From positions 1-55,321 of the forward strand of contig JAAWQS010000009.1 of NCBI GenBank assembly GCA_022800665.1: 55,321 nucleotides of DNA. Direction: 5' to 3'. Below are positions 35,101-40,882 of the stretch, piece by piece (position 1 is the stretch's first letter; every line of letters begins with the position of its first letter). The notes below the pieces were generated by a model. The model had not been told where the DNA came from and ran no database searches. It saw only the letters and a program-made list of their open reading frames with translations. The DNA is from Oscillospiraceae bacterium. GTDB lineage: Bacteria; Bacillota; Clostridia; Oscillospirales; Oscillospiraceae. A program made the position numbers and the translations under genes.

Positions 35101-35671
35101 CATCGGGTCCATCCACGAGGACTTTTCCCAGGACGGCGGCCCGACGCTGTACCAGGACGAACAGCGGATTGCCGTGGCGGGCATCGTCACCGCCTACCGC
35201 ACCCGGACCACCCGCAGCGGTTCCCTGATGGCCTACGCCACCATCGAGGACGACACGGCGTCCATTGAGCTGCTGTGCTTCAGCAGGACGCTGGAGCGGT
35301 TCGGACGGCAGCTGCAGGAGGGCAGCGCGGCGCTGGTAAAGGGGAAGCTGTCGGTCCGGGACGAGAAACCGCCGCAGATTCTCTGCGACGAGGTATACCC
35401 CCTGCGGGGCGGCAGCGGGGAGGAGGCGGCGCCGCCCCCGGAAGGCGTGGAGGTGCTGGAGGGAAAGATGCTGTGGCTCCGCCTGTCGGGGATGAACCAT
35501 CCCGCCTGGGACCACATCAACCTGGTTTTCAGTATGTTCCCCGGCTCCACGCCGGTGCGCCTGGTGTTCACGGACACCGGGAAGCGGATGGCCTCCAGCT
35601 GTCTGCTGGGGAAGTCCCTGGTCCGGGAGCTGGTGGAGGTGCTGGGACAGGAAAACGTGGTGATCCAATAG
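32177..35671 (+). CDS. dnaE: DNA polymerase III alpha subunit DnaE
   Basis: Replicative or lagging-strand initiation polymerase. Order: PHP domain (FVHLHVHTEYSLLDG at the N-terminus, with intact metal His residues), palm with catalytic aspartates in PDIDMDFGD (about residue 396), GPGRGSAAGSMVSYCL, the thumb/finger block, tandem HhH motifs, and an OB fold near residues 1000-1080 (VAGIVTAYRTRTTRSGSLMAYATIED). 1164 residues, usual for Firmicutes DnaE1/E3. AGAGAGG precedes the ATG. A hairpin-bearing leader stands upstream, and the Uma2 gene starts 28 nt downstream. Confidence 0.96.
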   Translation: MSFVHLHVHTEYSLLDGFCRIDGLAKRVRELGQTAVAVTDHGVMYGAVDFYRACKKEGIKPIIGCEVYMTPLGRTRRDKVHELDAESRHLVLLCRNETGYRNLSYMVSKAFTEGFYIKPRIDMDLLRSHSEGLIALSACLAGEIPRLLLGRNYEKARACALEMQEIFGPDSFYLELQDHGIQNQAVVNQGLLKIHQETGIPLVCTNDCHYLAPEDAESHDVLLCIQTGKMVEDEKRMRYEPQNFYVRSTEEMDALFGKYPDALSNTQRIADACNLEFSFGAYHLPQFSVPAGETAQTYIRRLCEEGFAAKYKGLHPEYHKQLDYELDMIERMGFTDYFLIVSDFVGYARSQGIPVGPGRGSAAGSMVSYCLHITDIDPMKYGLYFERFLNPERVSMPDIDMDFGDTRRDEVFEYVRRKYGDDRVAHIVTFGTMAARGVIRDVGRVMNMPYAEVDIVAKQVPGGPGNLHITLDDALRLSKPLREMYEEDAGVHKLIDTARALEGMPRHASTHAAGVVITKNPVYTYVPLARNDETVVCQYSMVTLEELGLLKMDFLGLRNLTVLEDAVAMVRRKEPDFQLEEIPEDDQPVFDMLTQGRTSGVFQMESAGMTGVCVGLKPQSIEDLTAIVALYRPGPMDSIPRFIASKHNPNLITYKHPSLEPILSITYGCIVYQEQVIEIFRRLAGYSLGQADMVRRAMSKKKVKDIEKEREAFLRGDSDRNIAGCIANGIPADTAEAIYNEIYDFANYAFNKAHAVCYAVVAYQTAWFKYHHPREYMAALLTSVLGYSEKVAGYIAECRDMGIPLLPPDVNRSLDCFTVEEGGIRFGLAAIKNIGRGFIQSMVREREEDGPFAGLQDFCERLYNCDINKRALENLIRAGAFDSFGARRSQMVAVSDKLLDSIGGSRRQNVEGQMDFFGITTSASSRRHTEVSMPDLPEYAPEELMRQEREVTGLYLSGHPMNAYRKAAAAAGAVHIGSIHEDFSQDGGPTLYQDEQRIAVAGIVTAYRTRTTRSGSLMAYATIEDDTASIELLCFSRTLERFGRQLQEGSAALVKGKLSVRDEKPPQILCDEVYPLRGGSGEEAAPPPEGVEVLEGKMLWLRLSGMNHPAWDHINLVFSMFPGSTPVRLVFTDTGKRMASSCLLGKSLVRELVEVLGQENVVIQ

Positions 35672-35699
35672 CTGAGGACTGCGAAAGGAGCAAATGAGC

Positions 35700-36272
35700 A
35701 TGAATGATAATCTGGCTTATGAACTGGAATTTTATGACGAGCTGATTGACGGTGAAATCGTGATGATGTCGCCCCGGCCTGCCACCAATCATAATCAAAC
35801 GGCGTTCAACATTGCCGCAATTTTCAAGACCTTCCTGAAAGGGAAAACCTGCCGGGTATTCCCCGACGGCATGGACCTGTATCTGACGGAAAAGGACCGC
35901 TTCGTTCCGAATGTTATGGTGATCTGCGACCGCAGTAAAATCAAAAATGACGGCGTACACGGTGCGCCGGATCTGGTGGTGGAAGTCCTCTCGCCTACCT
36001 CCATCAAGCGGGACAGGGTTTATAAAAAGCGCATTTACGAGCAGTGCGGCGTACGGGAATACTGGATTGTGAATCCCATGGACAAGAGCGTGGAGGTCTA
36101 CCACTTGCAGGAGAACGAATTCCAGTTGTCCGATATCTACTGCCTCCCGCCGGACTACTGGTGGAACCGGGCGGATGAGAAGGACAAGGCCCTGATCCGC
36201 TTGGAGATTGTTCCGTCTATCTTCCAGGACCTGACGGTTACGCTGGAGGATATCTTTGAAAATGTTCCGTGA
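35700..36272 (+). CDS. Uma2-family (DUF820) predicted nuclease-fold protein, copy 1
   Basis: 190 residues with the PD-(D/E)xK-like Uma2 core: ELIDGEIVMMSPRPATNHNQ, FVPNVMVICDRSKI and GAPDLVVEVLSPTSIKRDR, then YEQCGVREYWIVNP. Uma2 proteins are common in multiple copies in Firmicutes and cyanobacteria; their biological role is not established. AAAGGAG ends 9 nt before ATG 35700, so the earlier ATG 35694 is not used. It is close behind dnaE and may be cotranscribed. Related copies lie at 48470-49039 (intact) and 53563-53766 (remnant). Confidence 0.82.
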   Translation: MNDNLAYELEFYDELIDGEIVMMSPRPATNHNQTAFNIAAIFKTFLKGKTCRVFPDGMDLYLTEKDRFVPNVMVICDRSKIKNDGVHGAPDLVVEVLSPTSIKRDRVYKKRIYEQCGVREYWIVNPMDKSVEVYHLQENEFQLSDIYCLPPDYWWNRADEKDKALIRLEIVPSIFQDLTVTLEDIFENVP

Positions 36273-36326
36273 AGAAAGCGGCAGACGGGAGGCGCGGTGG
36301 AAAACGACTCCCGATTCCTCTTTTTT

Positions 36327-36378
36327 CCTGCAAATATCTTGACGGAACAAGTTGTATATGTTATACTGTATTTGCAGG
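36327..36378 (+). promoter_or_regulatory. Promoter framed by a 10-bp inverted repeat
   Basis: TTGACG (36339-36344), 17-nt spacer, TATACT (36362-36367). Outside it, CCTGCAAATA (36327-36336) and TATTTGCAGG (36369-36378) are perfect inverted repeats. A close copy of the promoter core occurs at 38772-38800. Confidence 0.65.
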
Positions 36379-36408
36379 AGCTAATTGCCGGATTTGTAAG
36401 TATTAAAA

Positions 36409-36885
36409 ATGGATAAGAAAGAATGCGTAATTGACACAAGAAAATACAGGGTTGAACTATTGGGATTTATAACGTCCTGCTCTATGACTGTCTTTTTTGG
36501 GGTGTATTACGCTCAGATATTCCCAAATTATTGGTACACAATGAACATCCTGTTCTGGGGGTTGGCTGCGATTTTGCATAACAGAGTTAAAGACAGTACA
36601 ACAGGACCATTGATCCTGTCATTGATTGGCTTAGCTCTTGTCATTACTTTTATTTTAAGATTACCAAAGTATTCTCCGAATGATGCAGCAAAAGCAATTC
36701 TGGATGAACATATTGAGCTGACGGATATCGTAGTGAGAAACACAAGCCGGTACGCGCAACTTACGGATCATTACACCTACTTAATGGTGTTTGAAACGGA
36801 GCCTTTGACTGCCTTTTTGTTCGATGCATATACGGGGGATTATGAAGAATTTGATGTACAAAAGGAGTTTCCATTTATTCAATAA
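36409..36885 (+). CDS. Small membrane protein of unknown function
   Basis: 158 residues, no family recognised. Three hydrophobic segments: FITSCSMTVFFGVYYAQI, YTMNILFWGLAAILH and GPLILSLIGLALVITFIL. The C-terminal 60 residues are soluble and acidic (DEHIELTDIVVRN... YTGDYEEFDVQKEF). The gene is AT-rich and begins the 36.3-39.6 kb island; the promoter framed by an inverted repeat lies 42 nt upstream. No clear ribosome binding site precedes the ATG, so the start is uncertain. Confidence 0.55.
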   Translation: MDKKECVIDTRKYRVELLGFITSCSMTVFFGVYYAQIFPNYWYTMNILFWGLAAILHNRVKDSTTGPLILSLIGLALVITFILRLPKYSPNDAAKAILDEHIELTDIVVRNTSRYAQLTDHYTYLMVFETEPLTAFLFDAYTGDYEEFDVQKEFPFIQ

Positions 36886-37011
36886 TGGTCAGGAGTATAC
36901 ATGGAGAAGTTTGAGGTAGGACCGTATAAACACGATATTTCCGGAACGTATGGTACAAAGGCTGGAACAATTAGTCTGCTGTCTTGCAGCAAATTACTGG
37001 GAGTGCGACAT

Positions 37012-37320
37012 ATGAACTGCCAAACTTGCCTCTGTTGCGGGCATGAATTGGAGCAGGGAAAGTTTCATAGTAGTGGTAGAAATTTTTCTTGACATTCCCC
37101 CTGCTGGAGGGCGTATTATGCTGGTGAGCAATGAATTCTGCCGGGAACAACCCCTCAGTCACGCTTCGCGTGCCAGCTCCCCTGAAAGGGGAGGGGGACC
37201 GCTTGCGGTGGTGGGGTTCCCCGGATGAAACGCCCCCACGTCCATCCACTCAGGTAGAATTATTGTCTCCACAACGGAGAGAAAATTCCCAGATTCTACA
37301 AAGAAAGCAATGGAAAAGAG
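37012..37320 (+). pseudogene. Zinc-ribbon (DUF6487-like) gene interrupted by a repeat insertion
   Basis: From ATG 37012 (GGGAG site at 36999-37003) the frame reads MNCQTCLCCGHELEQGKFHS, clearly homologous to the intact neighbour at 37678 (MNNQTCPYCGRELEQGTFHS). It is broken after GGTAGAAATT near 37090 and resumes at 37252 with GGTAGAATT, then YCLHNGEKIPRFYKES, matching YFLPNGEKTPSFYTEK of the intact gene before frame is lost. The roughly 160-bp insertion carries the structured element at 37141-37224. The near-duplicated GGTAGAA(A)TT looks like a target-site duplication. The upstream frame from 36901 is not believed. Confidence 0.7.
37090..37251. mobile_element. Small non-coding insertion, MITE-like, with cloverleaf-like core
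   Basis: The core 37141-37224 is closed by CCGGGAAC... / ...GTTCCCCGG and holds three further hairpins: CACGC-TTC-GCGTG (37160-37172), CTCCCC-TGAAA-GGGGAG (37177-37193) and ACCGC-TT-GCGGT (37198-37209). Similar CCCCTCAGTCACGC / CTCCCC...GGGGAG repeats are abundant in gut Oscillospiraceae and relatives. No transposase is encoded, terminal inverted repeats are poor, and a 9-10 bp imperfect target duplication flanks it. Boundaries are accurate to a few bases. Confidence 0.6.
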
Positions 37321-37440
37321 CCGTGCTATTGGACTGCCGCCATATCCTGTTTCACTGGATGGACCGCAATGGCCGACGCCTTCCTGTGCCGGACCTGCTA
37401 AAAAATCATTACACCGTATGAGTAAAGGTGAGGTTTAATT

Positions 37441-37680
37441 ATGGGTTATCATGCTTGGTGCTGGATTGTCAGAGGGATCGGATTAGCTGGAGGAGCTATT
37501 CTTTTGCTGGGGTATTATTGGGAAAATAATAGCGCGCTTCATATGCTCGGCATAGTAGTCTTAATTGTTGCGATTATAGTAGCTGCATGGAAATTACGCT
37601 GTCCTAAATGTGGGAAGCGGATACCTGAGCGAATAAATATGACGATCGAAAGGTGTCCCTATTGTGGCGAAGAACTATGA
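37441..37680 (+). CDS. Two-TM small protein with C-terminal zinc ribbon
   Basis: 79 residues. Two membrane segments (WCWIVRGIGLAGGAILLLGYYW; MLGIVVLIVAIIVAAWKL) lead into LRCPKCGKRIPE...ERCPYCGEEL, a CxxC-CxxC zinc ribbon. AGGTGAGG precedes the ATG. The stop overlaps the start of the next gene (ATGA at 37677-37680), implying coupling. Function unknown; such proteins may bind membrane partners or RNA. Confidence 0.65.
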   Translation: MGYHAWCWIVRGIGLAGGAILLLGYYWENNSALHMLGIVVLIVAIIVAAWKLRCPKCGKRIPERINMTIERCPYCGEEL

Positions 37681-38048
37681 ATAACCAGACTTGCCCCTAC
37701 TGCGGGCGTGAATTAGAGCAGGGAACATTTCATAGCAGAGGCGGAAATTACTTTCTCCCCAATGGAGAAAAAACTCCCAGCTTTTACACAGAGAAAGCAA
37801 TGGAAAAGAGAAAGGCTAATACTGTTCTCGTATGCCCGATAGATATCCCACGAAACGCTGCCCTTGCTATTATGAAACTTAACAGTTCAAGGGCGGGTGT
37901 GTTCACTGTCAAAAGCAACTATGCCTCAAGTTTATGTCAAACTCTTGGTGGCGGAGTTAGAGGGCCGGAGGGCGAGTATGCAAGTGGATATTGGTACCAC
38001 TATCATAGCAATAATTATCCCTCTGCACATTGCTGGTTTATAAAATAG
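37678..38048 (+). CDS. Zinc-ribbon protein with toxin-like C-terminal domain
   Basis: 122 residues in two parts. The first 45 (CPYCGRELEQGTFHSRGGNY, LPNGEKTPSFYTEKAMEKR) match the DUF6487-type zinc-ribbon family common in gut Clostridia. The rest departs from that family: AGVFTVKSNYASSLCQTLGG, GVRGPEGEYASGYWYHYHS and AHCWFI resemble the short His-rich C-terminal cassettes of polymorphic toxins (HYH...H endings). The next gene, 23 nt on, is a candidate partner. This reading is inference; the fusion of a ribbon and a toxin-like tip is unusual. It could instead be an ordinary hypothetical protein. Confidence 0.55.
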
Positions 38049-38071
38049 TTCCCATCAGGAGTTGTGTAATT

Positions 38072-38542
38072 ATGTTGTCACTTTTGGAAAATATTCAAGG
38101 CAAAGATTATGCTGAATACATTTCAGCTCATTTGCCAATAGCAGATGCCTTTTCTTTGACCAAAAACGGATGGCCAGCCGCTGATAAAATGCGTGATTCC
38201 ACTCGTATACTAAACGAGCTGTCCCCCTATCACCTTCGCACCATTCATACAAATCGTTGGTTCTGCTATTGTGTGCCGCCCGGATATAGTATAGAAGTTT
38301 ATCTTTTCCAATTTACCAGCAAATCAAAAGATATCCTGATCGCTAACTATAACAGCCTCTTTTACAAGGACGTTACATGGTATAAGCCAGAAGATTTGTG
38401 CTTTTTCAAGGGTTCCATTTTAATCTCCGGGAGCGTTTCCCATGAGAACATATGCTTTGTATATAATGAAAATCTTCAACTGCCAGGATTGTGGGAAAAC
38501 AAACCCTCTGCTTTGGAAGAGCAAATTATTATTCCTGAATAA
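38072..38542 (+). CDS. Hypothetical soluble protein, possible immunity partner
   Basis: 156 residues, no recognised family, no membrane segment or signal peptide. Rich in aromatic residues (HLRTIHTNRWFCYCVPPGYS, LFYKDVTWYKPEDLCFF) and AT-rich. AGGAG at about 38057-38061 precedes ATG 38072 by 10 nt. Size, composition and position directly after the toxin-like gene would suit an immunity protein, but no motif proves it. A degenerate terminator-like repeat follows at 38561. Confidence 0.5.
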   Translation: MLSLLENIQGKDYAEYISAHLPIADAFSLTKNGWPAADKMRDSTRILNELSPYHLRTIHTNRWFCYCVPPGYSIEVYLFQFTSKSKDILIANYNSLFYKDVTWYKPEDLCFFKGSILISGSVSHENICFVYNENLQLPGLWENKPSALEEQIIIPE

Positions 38543-38560
38543 TATGTAAAAATAGTCAAC

Positions 38561-38586
38561 AGAGACTGTCCTGACCGGGCGGCCTC
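38561..38586 (+). repeat. Degenerate copy of the 39670 terminator
   Basis: Matches 39670-39696 at 23 of 27 positions over AGAGAC.G.CCTGACCGGGCGG.CTC. The four differences break the stem; a T5 run follows at 38591-38595, so it may still terminate the upstream gene weakly. Confidence 0.5.
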
Positions 38587-38771
38587 CATCTTTTTCCGGA
38601 ACAGGAGTTTTAAGCTCCTCAGTTATAAACTGTGGTACAAGCAAATTGGTATAGTTGCACAAAATTTTTCACACGTTAATACATCTTAAAGACATGTATT
38701 ATTCAAAAGTCTTTATAGTGCATACAAATTTGTATAACCTTACAATATTCCGCATTCTTCCTATGAATACC

Positions 38772-38800
38772 TTGACAAAACAAGTTATATATATTACACT
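38772..38800 (+). promoter_or_regulatory. Promoter similar to the one at 36339
   Basis: TTGACA (38772-38777), 17-nt spacer, TACACT (38795-38800). The surrounding CTTGAC..AACAAGTT.TATAT.TTA.ACTGTATTTGC and the GAACTAATT beyond match 36338-36390, so the two promoter regions share ancestry. Confidence 0.55.
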
Positions 38801-39026
38801 GTATTTGCTCGAACTAATTCAATCTTATAATTTAATTTGGGGATCGAGGCAGTTACTATTTTAATGCGGCGCAGTAAGTTTAGGCTTTAACATGGTAAGA
38901 AAGGAGGAATTGTGCAGTAGTTGAAACAGCTGCGATTATACAGGCATCAGATTCCTTTTTAATGTAAGTATGAAAAAGTATCGGGCTTTGTGAAGTATTG
39001 ACATTACTAATTATGGGAGGACTAAC

Positions 39027-39605
39027 ATGAAAAAAAAGTTATTTTCGGTAGTTGTAGCAGTAGCTATGATGGTATCCTGTGTATGCGAGGCCAGCGCTGT
39101 ATTCGTCGATAAGTCTGTGACTAATGGCGAGGGAAAAATAGATAATGTTCTTACCTATGAAGAGTTGCTTAACAATGATGCAGCGCTTGTTTACGATGTC
39201 GAGGAGGATGAAAATCCCACACCTATTTCCAGTTCCCCAACTAACGGAAACGGTGATATCAAGCATGTTATTGTTGTTGACACTGATTTGATGCCGTTAA
39301 CGAGCTATACGGATATTGAACTTCCTCCAAATTCGGTTATGTATTTTGCAGGGGAGTCTGTTTCTGATGCTTTGATGTCGGTAACATATAAGCCTACTAA
39401 CGTTAGCATATATTATGGCTTAGCTGTAAATAATGACGGTACAGGAAATCACTATCCCTATAAGGCAACTGGTGGAGGCGGCGGCGCCTCGTTTTCATCC
39501 TCTTCAGGCTATGAGTATTTGTACCCCTATCTTGCCAACGGAAATAGTAAAACGGTTTATGCTGATTTTGTTTATACAATCACTATTGATCTTAGGATGG
39601 CATAA
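39027..39605 (+). CDS. Secreted hypothetical protein
   Basis: 192 residues with a classical signal peptide (MKKKLFSVVVAVAMMVSCVC, likely cut after EASA). The mature part is acidic, then beta-rich (IKHVIVVDTDLMPL, NSVMYFAGESVSDALMSVTY), with a Gly/Ser stretch (GGGGGASFSSSSGY) near residue 150 and a C-terminal strand VYADFVYTITIDLRM. No family recognised. GGGAGG lies just before the ATG. It is the last gene of the AT-rich island, facing the GC-rich AraC gene. Confidence 0.65.
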   Translation: MKKKLFSVVVAVAMMVSCVCEASAVFVDKSVTNGEGKIDNVLTYEELLNNDAALVYDVEEDENPTPISSSPTNGNGDIKHVIVVDTDLMPLTSYTDIELPPNSVMYFAGESVSDALMSVTYKPTNVSIYYGLAVNNDGTGNHYPYKATGGGGGASFSSSSGYEYLYPYLANGNSKTVYADFVYTITIDLRMA

Positions 39606-39669
39606 TGAAAATTCTGATGCACTAGCAGATAGATGAGGTGTTTGAGTCATCATCCCCTATGAGTAATGC

Positions 39670-39696
39670 AGAGACCGCCCTGACCGGGCGGTCTCT
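39670..39696. terminator. Bidirectional terminator
   Basis: Perfect 11-bp stem AGAGACCGCCC / GGGCGGTCTCT with a TGACC loop between the convergent secreted-protein and AraC genes. Confidence 0.8.
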
Positions 39697-39704
39697 GTTG
39701 GCGT

Positions 39705-40526
39705 TTACCGGTTTTTCCGCCGGTACTCGATAGGACTGACGCCCTCCACCCGGCGGAAGCACTGGGAGAAGTAGCTCAGGGAGGAAAAGCCCAGCATCTG
39801 GGCGATCAGGGAGAGGGGGTGGTCGGTCTCCCGCAGGAGAAAGCGGCTCTCCTCAATGCGGCGGGAGATGAGGTAGCTGATGGGGGAGGTGTGGAACTCC
39901 TCCCGGAAGGTGTGGGCCAGGTGGTATTTGTTGATATGCAGCATCTCCGCCAGCTGGTCCAGGGTCAGGTTTTCCTTGAAATGGTTGTCGATATACCGCC
40001 GCGCCAGGTCACAGTTCTGACTGGTGCGCCGTCCCGCCGGGGAACTGCTCAGGGCGAAGTCCTCCCGCCGCCGCAGGCGCAGCAGGATGATGTCCAGCAG
40101 GCTCTGGCAAATCTCGTCGCAGCCGGGCTGGCGGGCGCGGATTTCCTGCACCATCATCCGCAGGCAGGCGGATACCGCCTCCTGTTCCGCCGCCAGATGC
40201 AGCAACGCCCAGCCGCTGATATCCGTCAGCGTCTCCAGGCCCTCCACCCCCAGCACCACGTATTCCATCGGACTGCCGTTCTGACTGGTCTCCGTGTGGG
40301 GGGTGCTGGTGTTGATGACCACCAGGTCGTTGATGGCCACGGGAAAGCGGTCCTGCCAGACCTGGAAGACGCCGTGTCCGCCGGTGATGAAAAACAGCTC
40401 CGCGCAGGCGTGGGTGTGGAGGGTGGAGTGCCACTCCTCGCTGTAGTGCGCCCAGGTCACATACCGCAGCCGGGCGCCTTCCCTGCTGCCGGCGGACTTC
40501 TCTATCATGTACTGCTGGGTGCTCAT
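39705..40526 (-). CDS. AraC-family transcriptional regulator
   Basis: 273 residues: an N-terminal cupin sensor (HTHACAELFFITGGHGVFQV) and a C-terminal double helix-turn-helix (LTLDQLAEMLHINKYHLAHTF; PLSLIAQMLGFSSLSYFSQCFRR). It is divergent from the ABC importer and GH112 phosphorylase genes and is the obvious candidate activator of that locus, probably responding to a galactose-HexNAc disaccharide. Its promoter is TTGCAT-17-TATAAT with an extended -10. Confidence 0.88.
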   Translation of the reverse strand: MSTQQYMIEKSAGSREGARLRYVTWAHYSEEWHSTLHTHACAELFFITGGHGVFQVWQDRFPVAINDLVVINTSTPHTETSQNGSPMEYVVLGVEGLETLTDISGWALLHLAAEQEAVSACLRMMVQEIRARQPGCDEICQSLLDIILLRLRRREDFALSSSPAGRRTSQNCDLARRYIDNHFKENLTLDQLAEMLHINKYHLAHTFREEFHTSPISYLISRRIEESRFLLRETDHPLSLIAQMLGFSSLSYFSQCFRRVEGVSPIEYRRKNR

Positions 40527-40584
40527 GCCCCCGCCCCCTCTGCCGCAAGATTGTAAAACATCTCAATTTTACCGGCTGTTTTCT

Positions 40585-40613
40585 ATTATATCAGCTTCCT
40601 TTTGGGGATGCAA
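40585..40613 (-). promoter_or_regulatory. AraC gene promoter
   Basis: Minus strand TTGCAT (40608-40613), 17-nt spacer ending TGA, TATAAT (40585-40590). Confidence 0.7.
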
Positions 40614-40785
40614 CCGGCGAAAATATTTTGTCGCTTCCCCCTCTTTTTCCCCGCACGGGCAGGATGGCAGCGGCAAACCCTCCCGCGGCATCATCAATTT
40701 GCTGAAAATATAAAAAAATTCAGGCCATCGTTTGCGCAAAAAAACGAAAACCGCAATATATCTAAAAAAGAGCACAACAATGCAA

Positions 40786-40813
40786 TTGCCTAAACCTGCC
40801 GTCCGTGTATAAT
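40786..40813 (+). promoter_or_regulatory. Promoter of the disaccharide ABC operon
   Basis: TTGCCT (40786-40791), 16-nt spacer, TATAAT (40808-40813), 69 nt before the substrate-binding protein gene. The 170 nt between it and the AraC promoter is AT-rich and includes CGTTTGCGC-A-rich-CG and should hold the regulator site; I see no clear repeat pair. Confidence 0.65.
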
Positions 40814-40882
40814 CATAGATGTAACGCAGGGCGTGCCGCCCGATCTGAATGGCGTTGCAAAATATGATTGGAGGAATTGGAC

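Larger units (their letters stand above)
38543..39026. other. Intergenic region in the AT-rich island
   Basis: No convincing gene. It contains the terminator-like sequence 38561-38586, a promoter (38772-38800) resembling the one at 36339, and a strong AAGGAGG site (about 38900-38906) followed by GTG CAG TAG, apparently the start of a lost gene. Confidence 0.5.

Noticed and set aside
36901-37092. 63-codon ORF starting at 36901
   Set aside because: Its second half is the zinc-ribbon pseudogene, which has its own start and ribosome binding site at 37012; the first part resembles nothing.
38655-38864. 69-codon ORF in the AT-rich intergenic region
   Set aside because: No ribosome binding site, overlaps a promoter, and composition is that of random AT-rich DNA.
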